Source of the DNA: Ligustrum vulgare
Lineage: Eukaryota; Streptophyta; Magnoliopsida; Lamiales; Oleaceae
Reading direction: 5' to 3'
Length of the DNA stretch: 64,000 nucleotides
Assembly (NCBI GenBank): GCA_963555705.1
Contig: OY743179.1
Span: 22,266,692 to 22,330,691, forward strand
Shown one piece after another: positions 23,391-34,619 of this stretch (the first letter of the stretch is position 1; each line of letters opens with the position of its first letter). The notes beneath the pieces are model-generated. The model did no database searches and was not told the origin of the DNA. It was given only the letters and a program-made list of their open reading frames with translations. The position numbers were made by a program, and so were the translations under genes.

Positions 23391-24374
23391 ATGTCCAATT
23401 TCCATGAAAACGCCAAAGAACGTATGTGGAGATTTTTGAATGAGGCTTTGGTTAGGTTGGATAAATTAGATGAAAGGGAAGGGAAATTGAAAAAGGGGCG
23501 ATCTCAAGCAAATCGTAGTGATTATAGGCGTGATACTAAACCTAGGGATGGAATCGAGGTTAAGAGAGGAGCTGAGATTGACCCAAAAGCAATTTTGAAA
23601 ATTCAAAAAGAAATTTATGAGGAAAGATTGAGGTGTGAATGGGAGACAGAAAGAAAATATTTGGCTAAATTGCGAAAAAAGGAGGAGAAACGAAAGGGGG
23701 TAATTAGATGGTTAGAAGAGAGTGAAAATCATGTTGAGCCTCGGGATATGAAAGTTTAAAAGAAGGAGGGAGACTTGAGACATGATTTAGTTGAAGAGAC
23801 CCTGAACTTTGTGGTAGGAGTTGAAAACGTGGAGTTATGTGAACAAACTCCGAAATATGATGAGGAATTAGAAGTTGGGGTAGAAGTTCAAATTTTGAGC
23901 TTTGAATTGGAAGATCCACATTTTGGTAGTGATGAGATAGTACATGAACATGGTGATTCAAATGTGGAGGTCGGAGATGTGGTTGAGTTTGAAGATAAAA
24001 AAATCGAACAAGAAATTGATAAGGAGGAAAGAGGCGAAGAGAAGAGCCTCGTGGTTCAAGAAGTGGAGTTGGTGGTGGTTTGTCATGAATGCAAGGATCC
24101 ATACCTTGTACCTCATGAATCTAACATGTCCTTCCCCATTTTGTTTAAATCTTTTTTGCAGGTTAATTATGACTGGAAGCTTCAACCACACTACGAATGG
24201 CAAAGGAAGTTCAAGCTCCATCTCTTCCGTGTTAGCAAATCAAAGGATTCCAATTTATTGAACTCATGGCATGGAAGCAGAAATTTTCCGTTTGATCCAG
24301 GAGGTGAAGTGAAACACCAGGACCAAAGCTATGATTCGGGACGAATCATCCTAAAGAAGGAGGGTATGATGTGA
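23391..24374 (+). pseudogene. Unrecognised charged, coiled-coil-like protein of the non-autonomous LTR element, one in-frame stop
   Basis: From ATG 23391 the frame stays open to TAA 23757-23759, then continues in the same frame to TGA at 24372-24374, so one nonsense change splits a protein of about 327 residues. The first half is very rich in Lys, Arg and Glu and heptad-like (KILKIQKEIYEERLRCE region). The second half is acidic (EVGVEVQILSFELEDP) and ends with a Trp/Phe-rich segment (YDWKLQPHYEWQRKFKLHLF) and KKEGMM. There is no zinc knuckle, protease or polymerase motif. The polypurine tract encodes KKEG and the stop codon is supplied by the LTR start TGATGTGA. It is possibly a gag-like or DNA-binding protein; function unknown. 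Confidence 0.55.
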
Positions 24375-25172
24375 TCCGGACCCTCGACAATAGGAGTCAT
24401 AGCAGGCTTGACGGGAAAATTTAAATATTCAAGCCAAAACAAGAATTCAGCAGGTTCGACGAGCTTTGAAGATCAAACCATATCGAAAAGAACCGAAAAT
24501 TGAATCACGGCCGTGGATTGCTCACGACCGTAACTTTTGAAGATCACGGCCGTAACCTATTCTCTGCCTAATTCATAACCGGATAAAAAAAGACTTACGG
24601 CCGTAGCCAAATCCTCACAGCCGTAACATATTTCAGTTACACAATTTACGGCCGTAAATGAAGATACTCACGGCCGTAAGACTGCTTCTGGACGTGCGCC
24701 GCTGTGGAATTTAAAGATTTCGCATTATTTTATTTCCTTATCAGTTTTAGCTATTTTAGGTTAGTTAGAATTCTATTTTGAGTAAATTAGCAATTAGGGT
24801 TTTATTTTGCTTATTTATACGCCTTTTTTGATTCATTGTAAATAAAGACTTTGATGATTAAAAAAAACAGAGATTGAATGTTTTTCAATTGTTTAATGTG
24901 TGGACTCACATTACAAACCCAAACTTATCAAGATTGATTATCTTATGGCGTTCATCCCGAATTTATCAAATATTCGCGAGAATATTTGTGGCGTTCAAAT
25001 CAGAGACTTATCAAGGAGATTGGGCAAATCCTTGTGGTGTTTCGAAAGTCGTGGTTCTTTATTCCGCATCGTCGAGCCATCGCGTCGTGAATATCGGGTC
25101 ATGATTCATCCGTCCAACCACAACCTGAGTTCGGAACTTTCCGGCGTTTCTTCCGCGTTTCGAATCTCATCA
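24367..25172 (+). repeat. 3' LTR of the 22140 element
   Basis: 806 bp; it lacks one 21-bp unit of the palindrome array relative to the 5' LTR. Sites start at 24507, 24546, 24597, 24648 and 24670, with variants at 24524 and 24617. The right target flank CGGTA is at 25173-25177. Confidence 0.85.
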
Positions 25173-25445
25173 CGGTATGTACATATATGAGTGGATTACA
25201 GATTTTAATTAGAAGGTACATTATTGGTTGATTTGTTAGGGTGTGGCCATACCCAGAGATTGCAAACGGTGATGACATTAGTATATTGATATGATTAGAC
25301 TATGTCATTGATTTGATTAGAGATTGCTATTTAACAGCATCAAGAGAATGACATACATTTTAACTTTGATTCTATGTTATTATGTGATTCATTAAGTGAT
25401 ACAAAGTTGTTTTTCGATAAAAATGTATAAATGAGAAAGTATAAT
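25173..25445 (+). mobile_element. Second piece of the split Ty3-type LTR
   Basis: It resumes after the 22140 element and runs to the left flank (ATAAT) of the next insertion. No gene; continuity is inferred. Confidence 0.35.
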
Positions 25446-27068
25446 TGATAAGTGTATTTTATACACTTATTTCTATTCTAAAAGTAGGATTTTATTTGTT
25501 TGTTTAAGAATATTTGCTATTTATTTAGTTAATATTGTTTGTATTTCAGAAATAATCCAAAGTCGAGAAAACAAAGGAAATGAAGCAAAAACAAGTCATT
25601 TGGATGATAAAAGAGCTAAAGTGTGAAAAACAAGAGTTGATGAAGTAAATCAAAAGGGTCAATTGGAAGAAAAGTCAAAGAAAGAACCAAATTGGAAGAA
25701 ATTAGGAGTTCAAGGACTAAAGTATACAAATCAAAAGAAGAAGGACCAAATTGCAAATATTCAATAGTTGATTCAGATCAAGATAAGATACTTGAAGAAT
25801 GCTAGGAGTCAATTGGATGCAATTAAAAGTCAAAAGGGAATGAAATATGATAAGAATATTACCATAAATTCATTCCAATCACAAAAGATTTTCGGGCAGA
25901 TTTTTAGTCATACATTGAAACCTAATTTCTGGGTCCTAAACGTTAGAATTGGGAAAATCCTATTTCAGAAATAATTGTAGCCCTTTACGTTATCTTTCTA
26001 AAGGGTTTTGAATCATATAAATCGGATAAGGGAATAAAAAGATATGATCAAAATACTAAACGCTATGCAGCGACAAAAAAATCTTCCGCGAAGGTAACTT
26101 TCCTTGTTCGGTTGAAACTCTTTTGGAATTTAATTTGGACGTGAAACTCAGCATTATTTCTTCCCAAGTAACATAATTCTCATGAACATCTATAAATACA
26201 TGGCTTGGGACACGAAATTAAGGGGTTCTCAACTGTGATATTTCATGCCAAAACGCTATCGAATTGCGAGGGGATCCATAGGAGGCCAAATTCAAGATTG
26301 AAGAACAAGGATCAAGGAGATGAATAGGGTGACATCTTTTCATACTTCTTGTGATTTATTGTCGATCATGTATTTAGGCTAGGTTTTAATTGTTAGAATT
26401 GTGATGAAGCATTAATTTATTGATTCCATGTTTTGACTTTATATTTATATTATGCAATTTATGAGATTGATGTAATTAATTACGTTTTTATTCTCATCTA
26501 TGATTGTGGACGCATAATTATTGATGATTGTGATAGATATCTATGTTCGAAAGAGTAGGAATCTATTAGACCTTGATTAATTGCTGCGAAGTCCGATAGG
26601 GGATAGAAATATACCCTTATGCTTCGTGTTATCCTTAAAAGTGTTCATAATTCGTTAATGCTTTTCTACATGTTTGGATTGGTCATAGAAATATAGGCTC
26701 GTCTCTTGTAGGAAAATGTGTTTATGCATCGCTCGAAAGGGGACATAAATAAATATAGGAGCACGAATTTTCAATACTCATACTTTGTTATTAAATGTTT
26801 AAGTCAAATACATGGTTGATATGATTAATGTGGATTCATAATTCTAACATATTCATCTCATCATTTTCATAAATCAAATTTTCTTATTTTCTTTAGTTTA
26901 ATTTTTAATTTGTTTTTCAAAATCAAGATTTCCAAATCCTAAATCTTCTTATTCCGGTTAAGGTAGTAATCTAAAAATATGATTTAAAACAATCTCTGTG
27001 GGATCGATATTCGGACTTAAAATCCACTTTATTACTTGCGCGACCCATGCACTTGCGGATCGCTATCA
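25446..27068 (+). mobile_element. Solo LTR, Ty3-type, about 1.6 kb
   Basis: Starts TGATAAGTG and ends GGATCGCTATCA with CTGTGGGATCGATATTC and CACTTGCGGATCGC near its end, wording typical of Athila/Tat-class LTR ends. It is flanked by ATAAT (25441-25445) and ATAGT (27069-27073), a 4/5 match. No primer site or internal sequence follows, so it is a recombined solo LTR. Confidence 0.6.
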
Positions 27069-27515
27069 ATAGTTATTTTCGAAATTCTCAACTCAATGAG
27101 CAATCAACTTATATATTTTCCCACGATTTTTCTTATCAGGTAGCAGTTGAGTTTCTGTGCAGCTTTTAGAGTTGAGCCTTGATTTTAGAGTCAAAGCCAC
27201 AATTAGCTAGTATGACTCATTTCATAGAGCATGTAGTCATTGTTTTGGGACGCATGTTCATTTTTGGTTTTCACTTGTGCATCACATGTAGATAGGTATG
27301 AGGCTCACTTTGGATTTTACGTCCATATGTAAAGTTCATGTTGATTTCATAATGAAAGTTTGAGAAATGAGCTTATCCCTATTGCGATGAAAATTATAGT
27401 GATGTTATTGAGATTTCTTAAATTGATTACATGTTCGTTAGTCCAAATAACAGAGAAGATAATGCCAAAATTTTCTTTAATATAAGTTAACTAAAGTTGC
27501 AGTTTTTAGTAGCCC
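27069..27515 (+). mobile_element. Third piece of the split Ty3-type LTR
   Basis: Text such as TTATCAGGTAGCAGTTGAG and GTTTTGGGACGCATGTTCA resembles the 3' half of Tekay/Del-type LTRs. No gene. Confidence 0.35.
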
Positions 27516-28494
27516 TGATGACGCGATCCCGGTCGGGGAATCTCCTCGAACACGCGGAATAACGATAATTGAAACTTAGGAAAGATCTAAATCAGATCGA
27601 CACAAGACAAACAATGATAAATAAGGATAGAACGACGGTAAAGCCTTGACCCGACAATCACGACGCAATTTATGGCGATGCGGATTGAAGAACCAAGATT
27701 GGTGAACGCCACAAGGACTTGTCAATTTCCTTGATAAGTATCGAATTTGGAAACGCCACAAATATTCTTGCGAATATTTGATAAATTTGCTGGAAGAACG
27801 CCACAAAGATCGGATCTTTGATAAGTTCAAGAAAAAGGGAATAACTCAACCTCTCAATTTTGGAGAATCCTCTCACAAATTTTATTAATCAACTCAAACT
27901 TGTCTTTTTACAATGAATTGAAAAAGCGTATAAATAAGCAAAATAACCTAGTATCTAATTTACTCAAAATAGAATTCTAATTATGCTAAAATTCTAAAAT
28001 AGGAAAATAACCAAAACAGAAAAAGGAAATAAAATAATGAAAAATTCCGAAAAATCTGGCCAGCTTGTTTACGGCCGTGAATAATTCTTTTACGACCGTA
28101 ATCACCTTTCTGATCAAAATTGTACCATCAGTTACGGCCGTGATGAATTTCTTACGGCCGTGAAAATGTCCCTGTTTGAATGTTACGGCCGTAACTTCCA
28201 AGCTTACGGCCGTAAGCCTCGTTCTGCTGCAATTTTCCTTTTTTCTTCGACAATTGATTACGGCCGTGATAACATGATTTACGGCCGTGATTATATGTGT
28301 TACGGCTGTGAAGGATTTCCATTACGGCCGTAATGCCCTTTCTGCATAAACAATTTTGTTTTCTCGGCTCGGCTTGATCCGTCCCTCTTCTCGGCTCGAC
28401 CCCAACACAGAACTTGCTTCGTTTTGCACGTAGATCATTGTCATATTGTCGATGGCTCGACTTCGCCCTTCGATGCCTGGTCCGGATCACATCA
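27516..28494 (-). mobile_element. Solo LTR, minus strand, related to the 22140 element
   Basis: Bounded by TGATGACGCGATCC and GGATCACATCA. Read on the minus strand it starts TGATGTGATCCGGACC exactly like the 22140-element LTRs, and it contains the same TATA-like segment and CGAGAATATTTGTGGCGTT-like text. No convincing target duplication (AGCCC/CCTGG). It carries the longest palindrome array in the window. Confidence 0.72.
28071..28331. promoter_or_regulatory. Phased array of ACGGCCGT palindromes, solo LTR
   Basis: Sites start at 28071, 28134, 28154, 28185, 28206, 28260, 28281 and 28324 (exact), with single-transition variants at 28092 and 28302. Steps are 21, 42, 20, 31, 21, 54, 21, 21 and 22 bases, each near a whole number of helical turns. 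The variants ACGACCGT and ACGGCTGT are CpG-transition changes. Confidence 0.65.
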
Positions 28495-28585
28495 CCTGGT
28501 GGTGGATCCTACTTTTAGTTGGTATCCATCATCGGCGCACGTCACATTTCGGGTTCACTAGTGTTATTCAGGGCGGGTCGTGTCA
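28495..28585 (+). mobile_element. Last piece of the split Ty3-type LTR
   Basis: GGTGGATCCTACTTTTAG to GGGCGGGTCGTGTCA, an LTR-like 3' end. Confidence 0.4.
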
Positions 28586-28963
28586 ACTAATTAGGGTCAG
28601 TTTCACTCGAGAGAGGTAGTTGACTAAACTTGAAAAATTAGATCTAACATGATTAGTAAATCACATTTCAATTTGCATGTTGAGAAATCAATTAGGTGAT
28701 GGTCAAGTGGAATCAAGAATCCCAACACTTTTTTATCATCAAGTTATCACAATTTCCTATTTATTTATTTACAATTCTTAATTTAATTTAAGCACTAGAA
28801 CATTTCCAAAACCAAACTTTATCGTGTGTGTTTATTGTTGAAATTGACAAATTTGAAGTGTAATTGAGATAAACAATCCTTGTGGGATCGATAAACCGGA
28901 CTCATTTAGTATTACTTGTATGCGATACGTGCACTTGCGGTGTATTTCTAGTGAACAAGTTTT

Positions 28964-28981
28964 TGGCACTGTTGTCGGGGA
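28964..28981 (+). other. Primer-binding site, tRNA-Asp type
   Basis: TGGCACTGTTGTCGGGGA differs from the tRNA-Asp complement (TGGCGCCGTTGCCGGGGA) at three positions, all transitions and mostly at CpG, consistent with methylation decay. Confidence 0.7.
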
Positions 28982-29099
28982 TTGTTTCTATTTTAATTAC
29001 ATTTTAGTTGATATTAGTTTTGACAATTAGTTACTTTTATTTCTTGTACAATTTTTCTTTTGTTTTTGTGTAGGGAATCTCCTAGTTTTTCTTGTTGTT

Positions 29100-30463
29100 C
29101 TAGGTTGTCAATAGTGCATGTGTTGAACGAGAAGTTTTGATCTAGTTGAATTAGATTCAGATATCGAGAGAACTTTTTGACGGAGACCAAGGGAATAACG
29201 AGAGGCTAGGAGACAACTTTTTATTGGGATGGAAGGAGAAGGATTGAACAACGAGCTTAATGATCCACCCGCGAATCCTCCAACGGGGCGGAATCCCACC
29301 CGGTTTTAATCCTCAAGCAGGTAGAGTTCAAGAGCCGGTTGTTAATGAAGAAGACATGCTATTTGGAGATTTCATGAATCCCCCTATTATTGAGGATCAA
29401 TCAAGCATTGTCTATCCATCTTATGATCATTTAAATTTCCAACTTCGGCCAGATGTAATCAATTTGTTCTCCAACACTATCTCATTATATGTGAGGACCG
29501 ATGAGAATCCACATTCCCATGTGGCACGCTTCCTTGAGATTTGTAGTAACTTCAACTATGAAGGTGTGAATATGGAAGCAATCTGGATGAGGTTATTTGT
29601 GCATACTTTGAAAGACAAGGCAAGAAAATGACTTGATACTTTGCCTCTGGGGAGCATTCGAGAGGTTTATGACTTGTTTGAGATCATGAGTGAACAAAAT
29701 GCAATGTGGCCGGATAGAGGTACACCAAGGAGTTCTAGAGGCTTATGACTTGTCAAAGATAGACTCCTTAGCCAAGAAAGTGGAAGGGCTTTTTACTTCA
29801 ACCTCTCGGTCCGTCAACATGGTTCAAACCCCTCCCGTATGTGAGATATGTGGGGCTAATCATCAAAGATCACTGTGTCCATTGGTGGCAAGTGGTTTTT
29901 CATCTATCAAGCAAGTTGCTTATGCTCAAAATTTTCTATGCCAAGGGTTCAATCCATATGCTCCTACCTATAATCTCGGTTGGAGGATTCATCATAATCT
30001 ATCTTATGACAACAATCAAAATGTGTTGAATCTAAAGCCACAAGACAAGAAAGAAGGATGGGAAGAGGCTATCACCAAGTTAGCAAATCATCAATTGTAA
30101 TATTAAGAACGCAATGATGCCTCTTTGAAAAATTTGGAGAAACAAGTGGGCCAAATAGCAAAACTTCTCTCGAAAAGGCAACAAGGAGCTTTTTCTAGCA
30201 ACACCGAAACAAATTCTAGGGAGAATGTTCAAGCTATTACAACAAGGAGTGGGGTAAAATTGCCCGAGATCACGGTTCTACAACCAATGACTCAATCAAG
30301 CAAGGCTCCTATTGAAGAAAATGAGTCTATTCAAACACACGAAAAAGTTGTTGAAGTGCCCAAGGAAAGTGAACTGGAATCATCAACATCAAATGTTCCA
30401 ACACCAATCAAAGTTTATGTGCCTCCTATTCCCTTTCCTCAAAGGTTGAAAAACAAAATCTAG
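29100..30463 (+). pseudogene. Ty3 gag, frameshifted
   Basis: Gag would form the cytoplasmic particle. Remnants of the Gag N-terminus lie around 29150-29260. The capsid region is recognisable in 29260-29631 (ENPHSHVARFLEIC, followed by KDKARK and a stop where gag continues WLDTLP). The nucleocapsid-like CEICGANHQRSLC is at about 29850 with one residue missing between the second Cys and His. QAITTRSG, the usual motif near the gag-protease junction, lies at about 30232. At least four stops or shifts separate these parts. Confidence 0.8.
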
Positions 30464-30483
30464 ATAGTCAATTTGGAAAATTT

Positions 30484-31053
30484 TTGGAGGTGTTCAAGAA
30501 GCTACACATCAACATTCCTTTTGTCGATGCCTTGGCTAAAATGCCAAGCTATGACAAGTTCATGAAGGCTATTCTATCCAACAAAAGAAGGTTTGAAGAG
30601 CATGAAACGGTGATGCTAACTGAGGAGTGTAGTGCAATCATTCAAAACAAACTTCCTCCAAAAATCAAAGATCCAAAGAGTTTTATTATTCCATCCACTA
30701 TTGGTGATGTTAATTTTAGTAAAGCTTTATTTGATCTTGGTGCTAGCATTAACTTGATGCCTTTATCCATTTTCAGGAAATTGGAATTGGGAGAAGCTAA
30801 AGCAACTACTGTGTCTCTACAATTGGCGGATAGATCCATCAAATATCCTCGGGGTATCATTGTAGATGTTCTTGTGACAGTGGATAAATTTATCTTCCCG
30901 GTGGACTTTATTATTCTTGACATGGAGGAAGATCATGACATTCCAATCATTTTGGGAAGGTTATTTCTAGCAATCAGGAGAGCTCTTATTGATGTGCAAG
31001 AAGGCCAATTGATATTGAGGGTGCAAATGAGAAAGTCACCTTCAATGTGTTAA
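30484..31053 (+). pseudogene. Retroviral-type aspartic protease domain
   Basis: The protease would mature the polyprotein. The catalytic motif DLGASINLMP is intact at about 30736-30765, preceded by NKLPPKIKDP and followed by LADRSIKYPRG and IILGR. The frame breaks at 31053. Between it and the reverse transcriptase lie two further stops (31166 and 31371 regions). Confidence 0.82.
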
Positions 31054-31474
31054 AAGCTATTAAATATCATTCGGAGTCCAATTCAAATTTTCGGGTGGAG
31101 GCAATTGATCATCTTGTGGTTAACTCTTTCAACCATGAGATTTCTAAGGATCCATTGGAATCTTGAATTTCCCATTCTTTGAATATCGAGGATGAAGATC
31201 ACGAAGTCGAACAAATGGCTCACTACTTGGAGGCATCACCACAATATCAACATAAGAAGGCTCCTTACTTTGAGGTGTTGAAGAAGAGTTCCTCACCACC
31301 ATTGTCATCTCTCAAGAAAGCACCTACTCTTGAACAAAAGCCTCTTCCTTTTCATTTGAGGTATGCCTATTAGGGATAATCTTCTACCCTTTCGGTTATT
31401 ATTTCTAACTCTTTGAATGAAGTGGAAGAAGGAAAATTGCTTCGGGTATTGAGAGAGCATAAAGAGGCTATTGG

Positions 31475-32857
31475 ATGGACAATCTCGGATATTCAGGTAT
31501 TTTCCCTTCATTGTCTATGCATAAGATTCTTATGGAGGATGATTTCAAACCCTCGGTGGAGCATCAACGTCGGTTGAATCCTAACATGAAAGAAGTTATG
31601 AGAACCGAAGTGGTAAAGTGGCTCGATGCGGGTATTATCTATCCAATCTTGAATAGTGCATGGGTAAGCTCCGTGAAAGTAGTGCCAAAGAAAGGAGATG
31701 TCACTGTGGTGGAGAGTTAAAATAATGAGCTTATTCCAACAAGGCCGGTGACGGGGTGGAGAGTTTGCATTGACTATCGCAAGGTCAACAATGTTACTAT
31801 GAAGGATCATTTTTCCCTTCCGTTCATTGGTCAAATGCTTGACCGATTGGTGAGTCACTCTTACTATTCCTTTCTAGATGGGTATTTGAGCTATAATCAA
31901 ATCCCTATAGCCCCGAAGGATCAAGAGAAGACAACTTTTACATGCTCATATGGAACTTTTGCATATGGGAGGATGCCCTTCGGTCTTTGCAATGCTCCCG
32001 CTACTTTCCAACGGCGCATGATGGCCATCTTCTCTAATATGGTGGAGAAATTTATTGAGGTATTTATGGATGACTTTTTGGTATTTGGTACTTCATTTGA
32101 TGATTGTTTGAATAATTTGAATATGGTTCTAAAGAGATGTGAAGACACCAATTTAGTTTTGAATTGGGAAAAATGCCATTTCATGGTTCAAGAGGACATA
32201 GTTCTTGGAAACCAAATTTCAAGTAAGGGGATTGAGGTTAATAAAGCAAAAATTCAAGCTATTAAAAAACTATCTCCCCTAACCTCGGTGAAGGGCATAA
32301 GAAGCTTTTTTTGGCATGCGGGATTTTATAGGCGATTCATCAAGAACTTCTCAAAAATCACAAAGCCACTTTGTTCACTACTTGAGAAGAGTGCCACATT
32401 TGATTTCTCTAAAGAGTGTCTCCAAGCTTTTGACACTCTTAAGGAGAAACTTATCACGGCACCTATTATTGTGGCTCCGGATTGGAGTTTGCCCTTTGAG
32501 CTTATGTGTGATACAAGTGATTATGCCTTAGGGGCGGTGTTGGGTCAAAGGAAAGACAAAATCTTGCATGTCATCTACTATGCTGGTAGAACCTTGACCA
32601 ATCCCCAATTGAATTATGCTACTACCGAGAAGGAAATGCTAGCGGTTGGCTTTGCTTTTGACAAGTTTCGATCATATCTTATTGGTTCCAAGGTGATAGT
32701 ATATACCGACCATTTGGCCCTCAAGTATTTATTGACAAAGAAAGATGCCAAGCCGATGTTGATTAGATGGGTTCTTCTTCTCCAAGAGTTTGATTTGGAG
32801 ATTCGTGACAAGAAGGGGACCAAGAATCTTATGGCCGATCACTTGTCGAGACTTTAG
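31475..32857 (+). pseudogene. Reverse transcriptase and RNase H domains
   Basis: RT remnant begins QRRLNPNMKEV and, after one in-frame TAA at 31718-31720, continues through [36 protein letters not shown] and the catalytic FMDDFLVFG, which is intact. RNase H follows with [14 protein letters not shown] (Asp kept), the STEKE-like TTEKEML and [10 protein letters not shown], ending ADHLSRL at 32857. This is the best preserved part of the element. Confidence 0.88.
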
Positions 32858-32866
32858 AAAACTGAG

Positions 32867-34340
32867 GTGATTATTGATGAAGAGATAAGTGAGATATTCC
32901 AGGATGAGCAACTTTTTCAAATCATGAATCTTCTACAAGCTTCTAGTATACCATGGTATGCAGACCATGTAAATTTTCTAACAAGTGGCATTACTCTCTC
33001 GGACTGTTCTTTTCAACAAAGGAAAAAGTTCTTTGCGGATATCAAGCATTATTTTTGGGATGACCCATTATTGTTCAAAAGGGGTCCGGATCAAATCATT
33101 CGAAGATGTGTGCTCGAGGAAGAGATGGAGAAAATTCTTGAACAATGTCACTCATCACCTTATGGAGGTCATTTTGGTGTCGTGAAAACCGCATCAAAGG
33201 TTCTTCAATTGGGATTTTATTGGCCTACCTTGTTCAAGGATACTCAGACACTTGTGTCCAAATGTGATCGTTGCTCATTCTGGTGCTGTAAAAACCGCAT
33301 CAAAGGTTCTTCAATCAGGATTTTATTGGCCCACCTTGTTCAAGGATACTCAGACACTTGTGTCCAAATGTGATCATTGCCAACGCCTAGGTAATATCTC
33401 CAATAGAAATGAAATCCCTTTAAATTCTATTTTGGAAGTGGAAATATTCGATGTTTGGGGTATTGACATCATGGGACCTTTCCCATCTTCTTTTTCAAAT
33501 CAATAAATTTTGGTAGCGGTGGACTATGTGTCAAAGTGGGAAGAAGCAATGACACTCCCCACCAATGATGCTTGAGTGGTGGTGAACTTTTTAAAGAAAA
33601 ATATGTTTTCTCATTATGCACCCCTCGAGCTATCATTAGTGATGGAGGAAAACACTTTTGTAACCGCCTCTTCGACTCACTTTTGACAAAGTATGGAGTC
33701 AAATATCGAATATCCACTCCTTATCATCCACAAACAAGTGGCAGGTGGAGATTTCAAATAGAGAGTTAAATAAAATCTTGAAGTGATGGTAAATGCCTCG
33801 AGGAAAGATTGATCCAAGAAATTGGATGATGCATTATGGGCATACCGTACCACCTTCAAAACCCCCATTGGTATGTCTCCATTTCGCCTCTTATTTGGAA
33901 AAGCATATCACCTTCCGGTTGAGCTCGAGCACGGAGCCTATTGGGCAATAAAAATCTTAAATCTTGATATGAAATTGGCCCGTGAGAAAAGACTGCTCCA
34001 ACTCAATGAACTTGATGAGTTTCACCTTGATTCATATGAGAATACTCGGATTTTGAAAGAGAAGACAAAGAGGTGGCATGACAAGAACATTGTGAAGCGA
34101 GACTTCCAAGTTGGGCAACAAGTTCTTCTTTACAACTCTAGACTTCGATTGTTTCCCGATAAACTCTGCTCTAGATGGTCGGGACCTTTCACTATTGCTC
34201 AAATCTTCCCACATGGAGTGGTCGAACTTTATCATGAGGATAAAGAGAACTTCAAAGTCAATGAGCAACATTTGAAACCATACTTGGGCGGTGATTTTTA
34301 CAAGGAGAAGTCATCCATTCTTCTTCCAAATCCGGAATGA
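32867..34340 (+). pseudogene. Integrase, broken by an internal 106-bp duplication
   Basis: The HHCC finger (CHSSPYGGHFG...CDRC) is present but is followed by a 106-bp tandem copy of itself, which shifts the frame. The core keeps GIDIMGPFPSS, then a TAA after SNQ and further breaks (33570-33780); the second Asp motif is lost to a shift. The C-terminal part 33822-34340 ([22 protein letters not shown] to LKPYLGGDF) is open. Non-functional. Confidence 0.85.
33185..33396. repeat. Tandem duplication, 2 x 106 bp, inside integrase
   Basis: Units 33185-33290 and 33291-33396 share AAAACCGCATCAAAGGTTCT and the following finger-coding sequence with few changes. 106 is not a multiple of three. Confidence 0.9.
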
Positions 34341-34610
34341 TTGCATCCAAAAGTCAAGCTTACGACTTTAAACAAGTGCTTTTTGGAAGGCAACCCAAAT
34401 TTCTTCTGTTTTGCTTTATTGTTGATATTTACTTGTTTCTTTTTATTATTTCTAATTTAGTTAATCATCAACTTTTGTAGGTTGAAATTTTTCCTCAACA
34501 AGTTTGGGGGAGATTTGCTTACCAAGAGAATCAAAAGCATCGGTCAATATTGAACATCATTCAAGTATCAATCCGAGGAAGTTTCATCACCCATTCCTTT
34601 ATTCATATTA
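34341..34610 (+). other. Post-pol non-coding region of the Athila-like element
   Basis: Contains GTGCTTTTTGGAAGGCAACCC and AGTTTGGGGGAGATTTGC, a purine-rich segment. No open frame. The region resumes at 36089. Confidence 0.5.
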
Positions 34611-34619
34611 TTATTCTTG

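Larger units (their letters stand above)
22140..25172 (+). mobile_element. Two-LTR non-autonomous retrotransposon (LARD-like) with palindrome-array LTRs
   Basis: Two direct LTRs (22140-22966, 24367-25172) begin TGATGTGATCC and end CTCATCA. About a dozen substitutions and one 21-bp indel separate them by eye, so the insertion is fairly recent. TGGCATCAGAAC (22969-22980) resembles the initiator-Met tRNA primer site (TGGTATCAGAGC), and AAGAAGGAGGGTA (ending 24366) is the polypurine tract. Flanks are CGGTC and CGGTA (4/5). The 1.4-kb interior has no gag or pol, only one broken, unrecognised reading frame. Mobilisation must have been in trans. Confidence 0.83.

Noticed and set aside
22668..25190. 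Open frames of 70-98 codons repeated in both LTRs of the 22140 element
   Set aside because: They are LTR sequence read in several frames; conservation reflects LTR identity, not coding.
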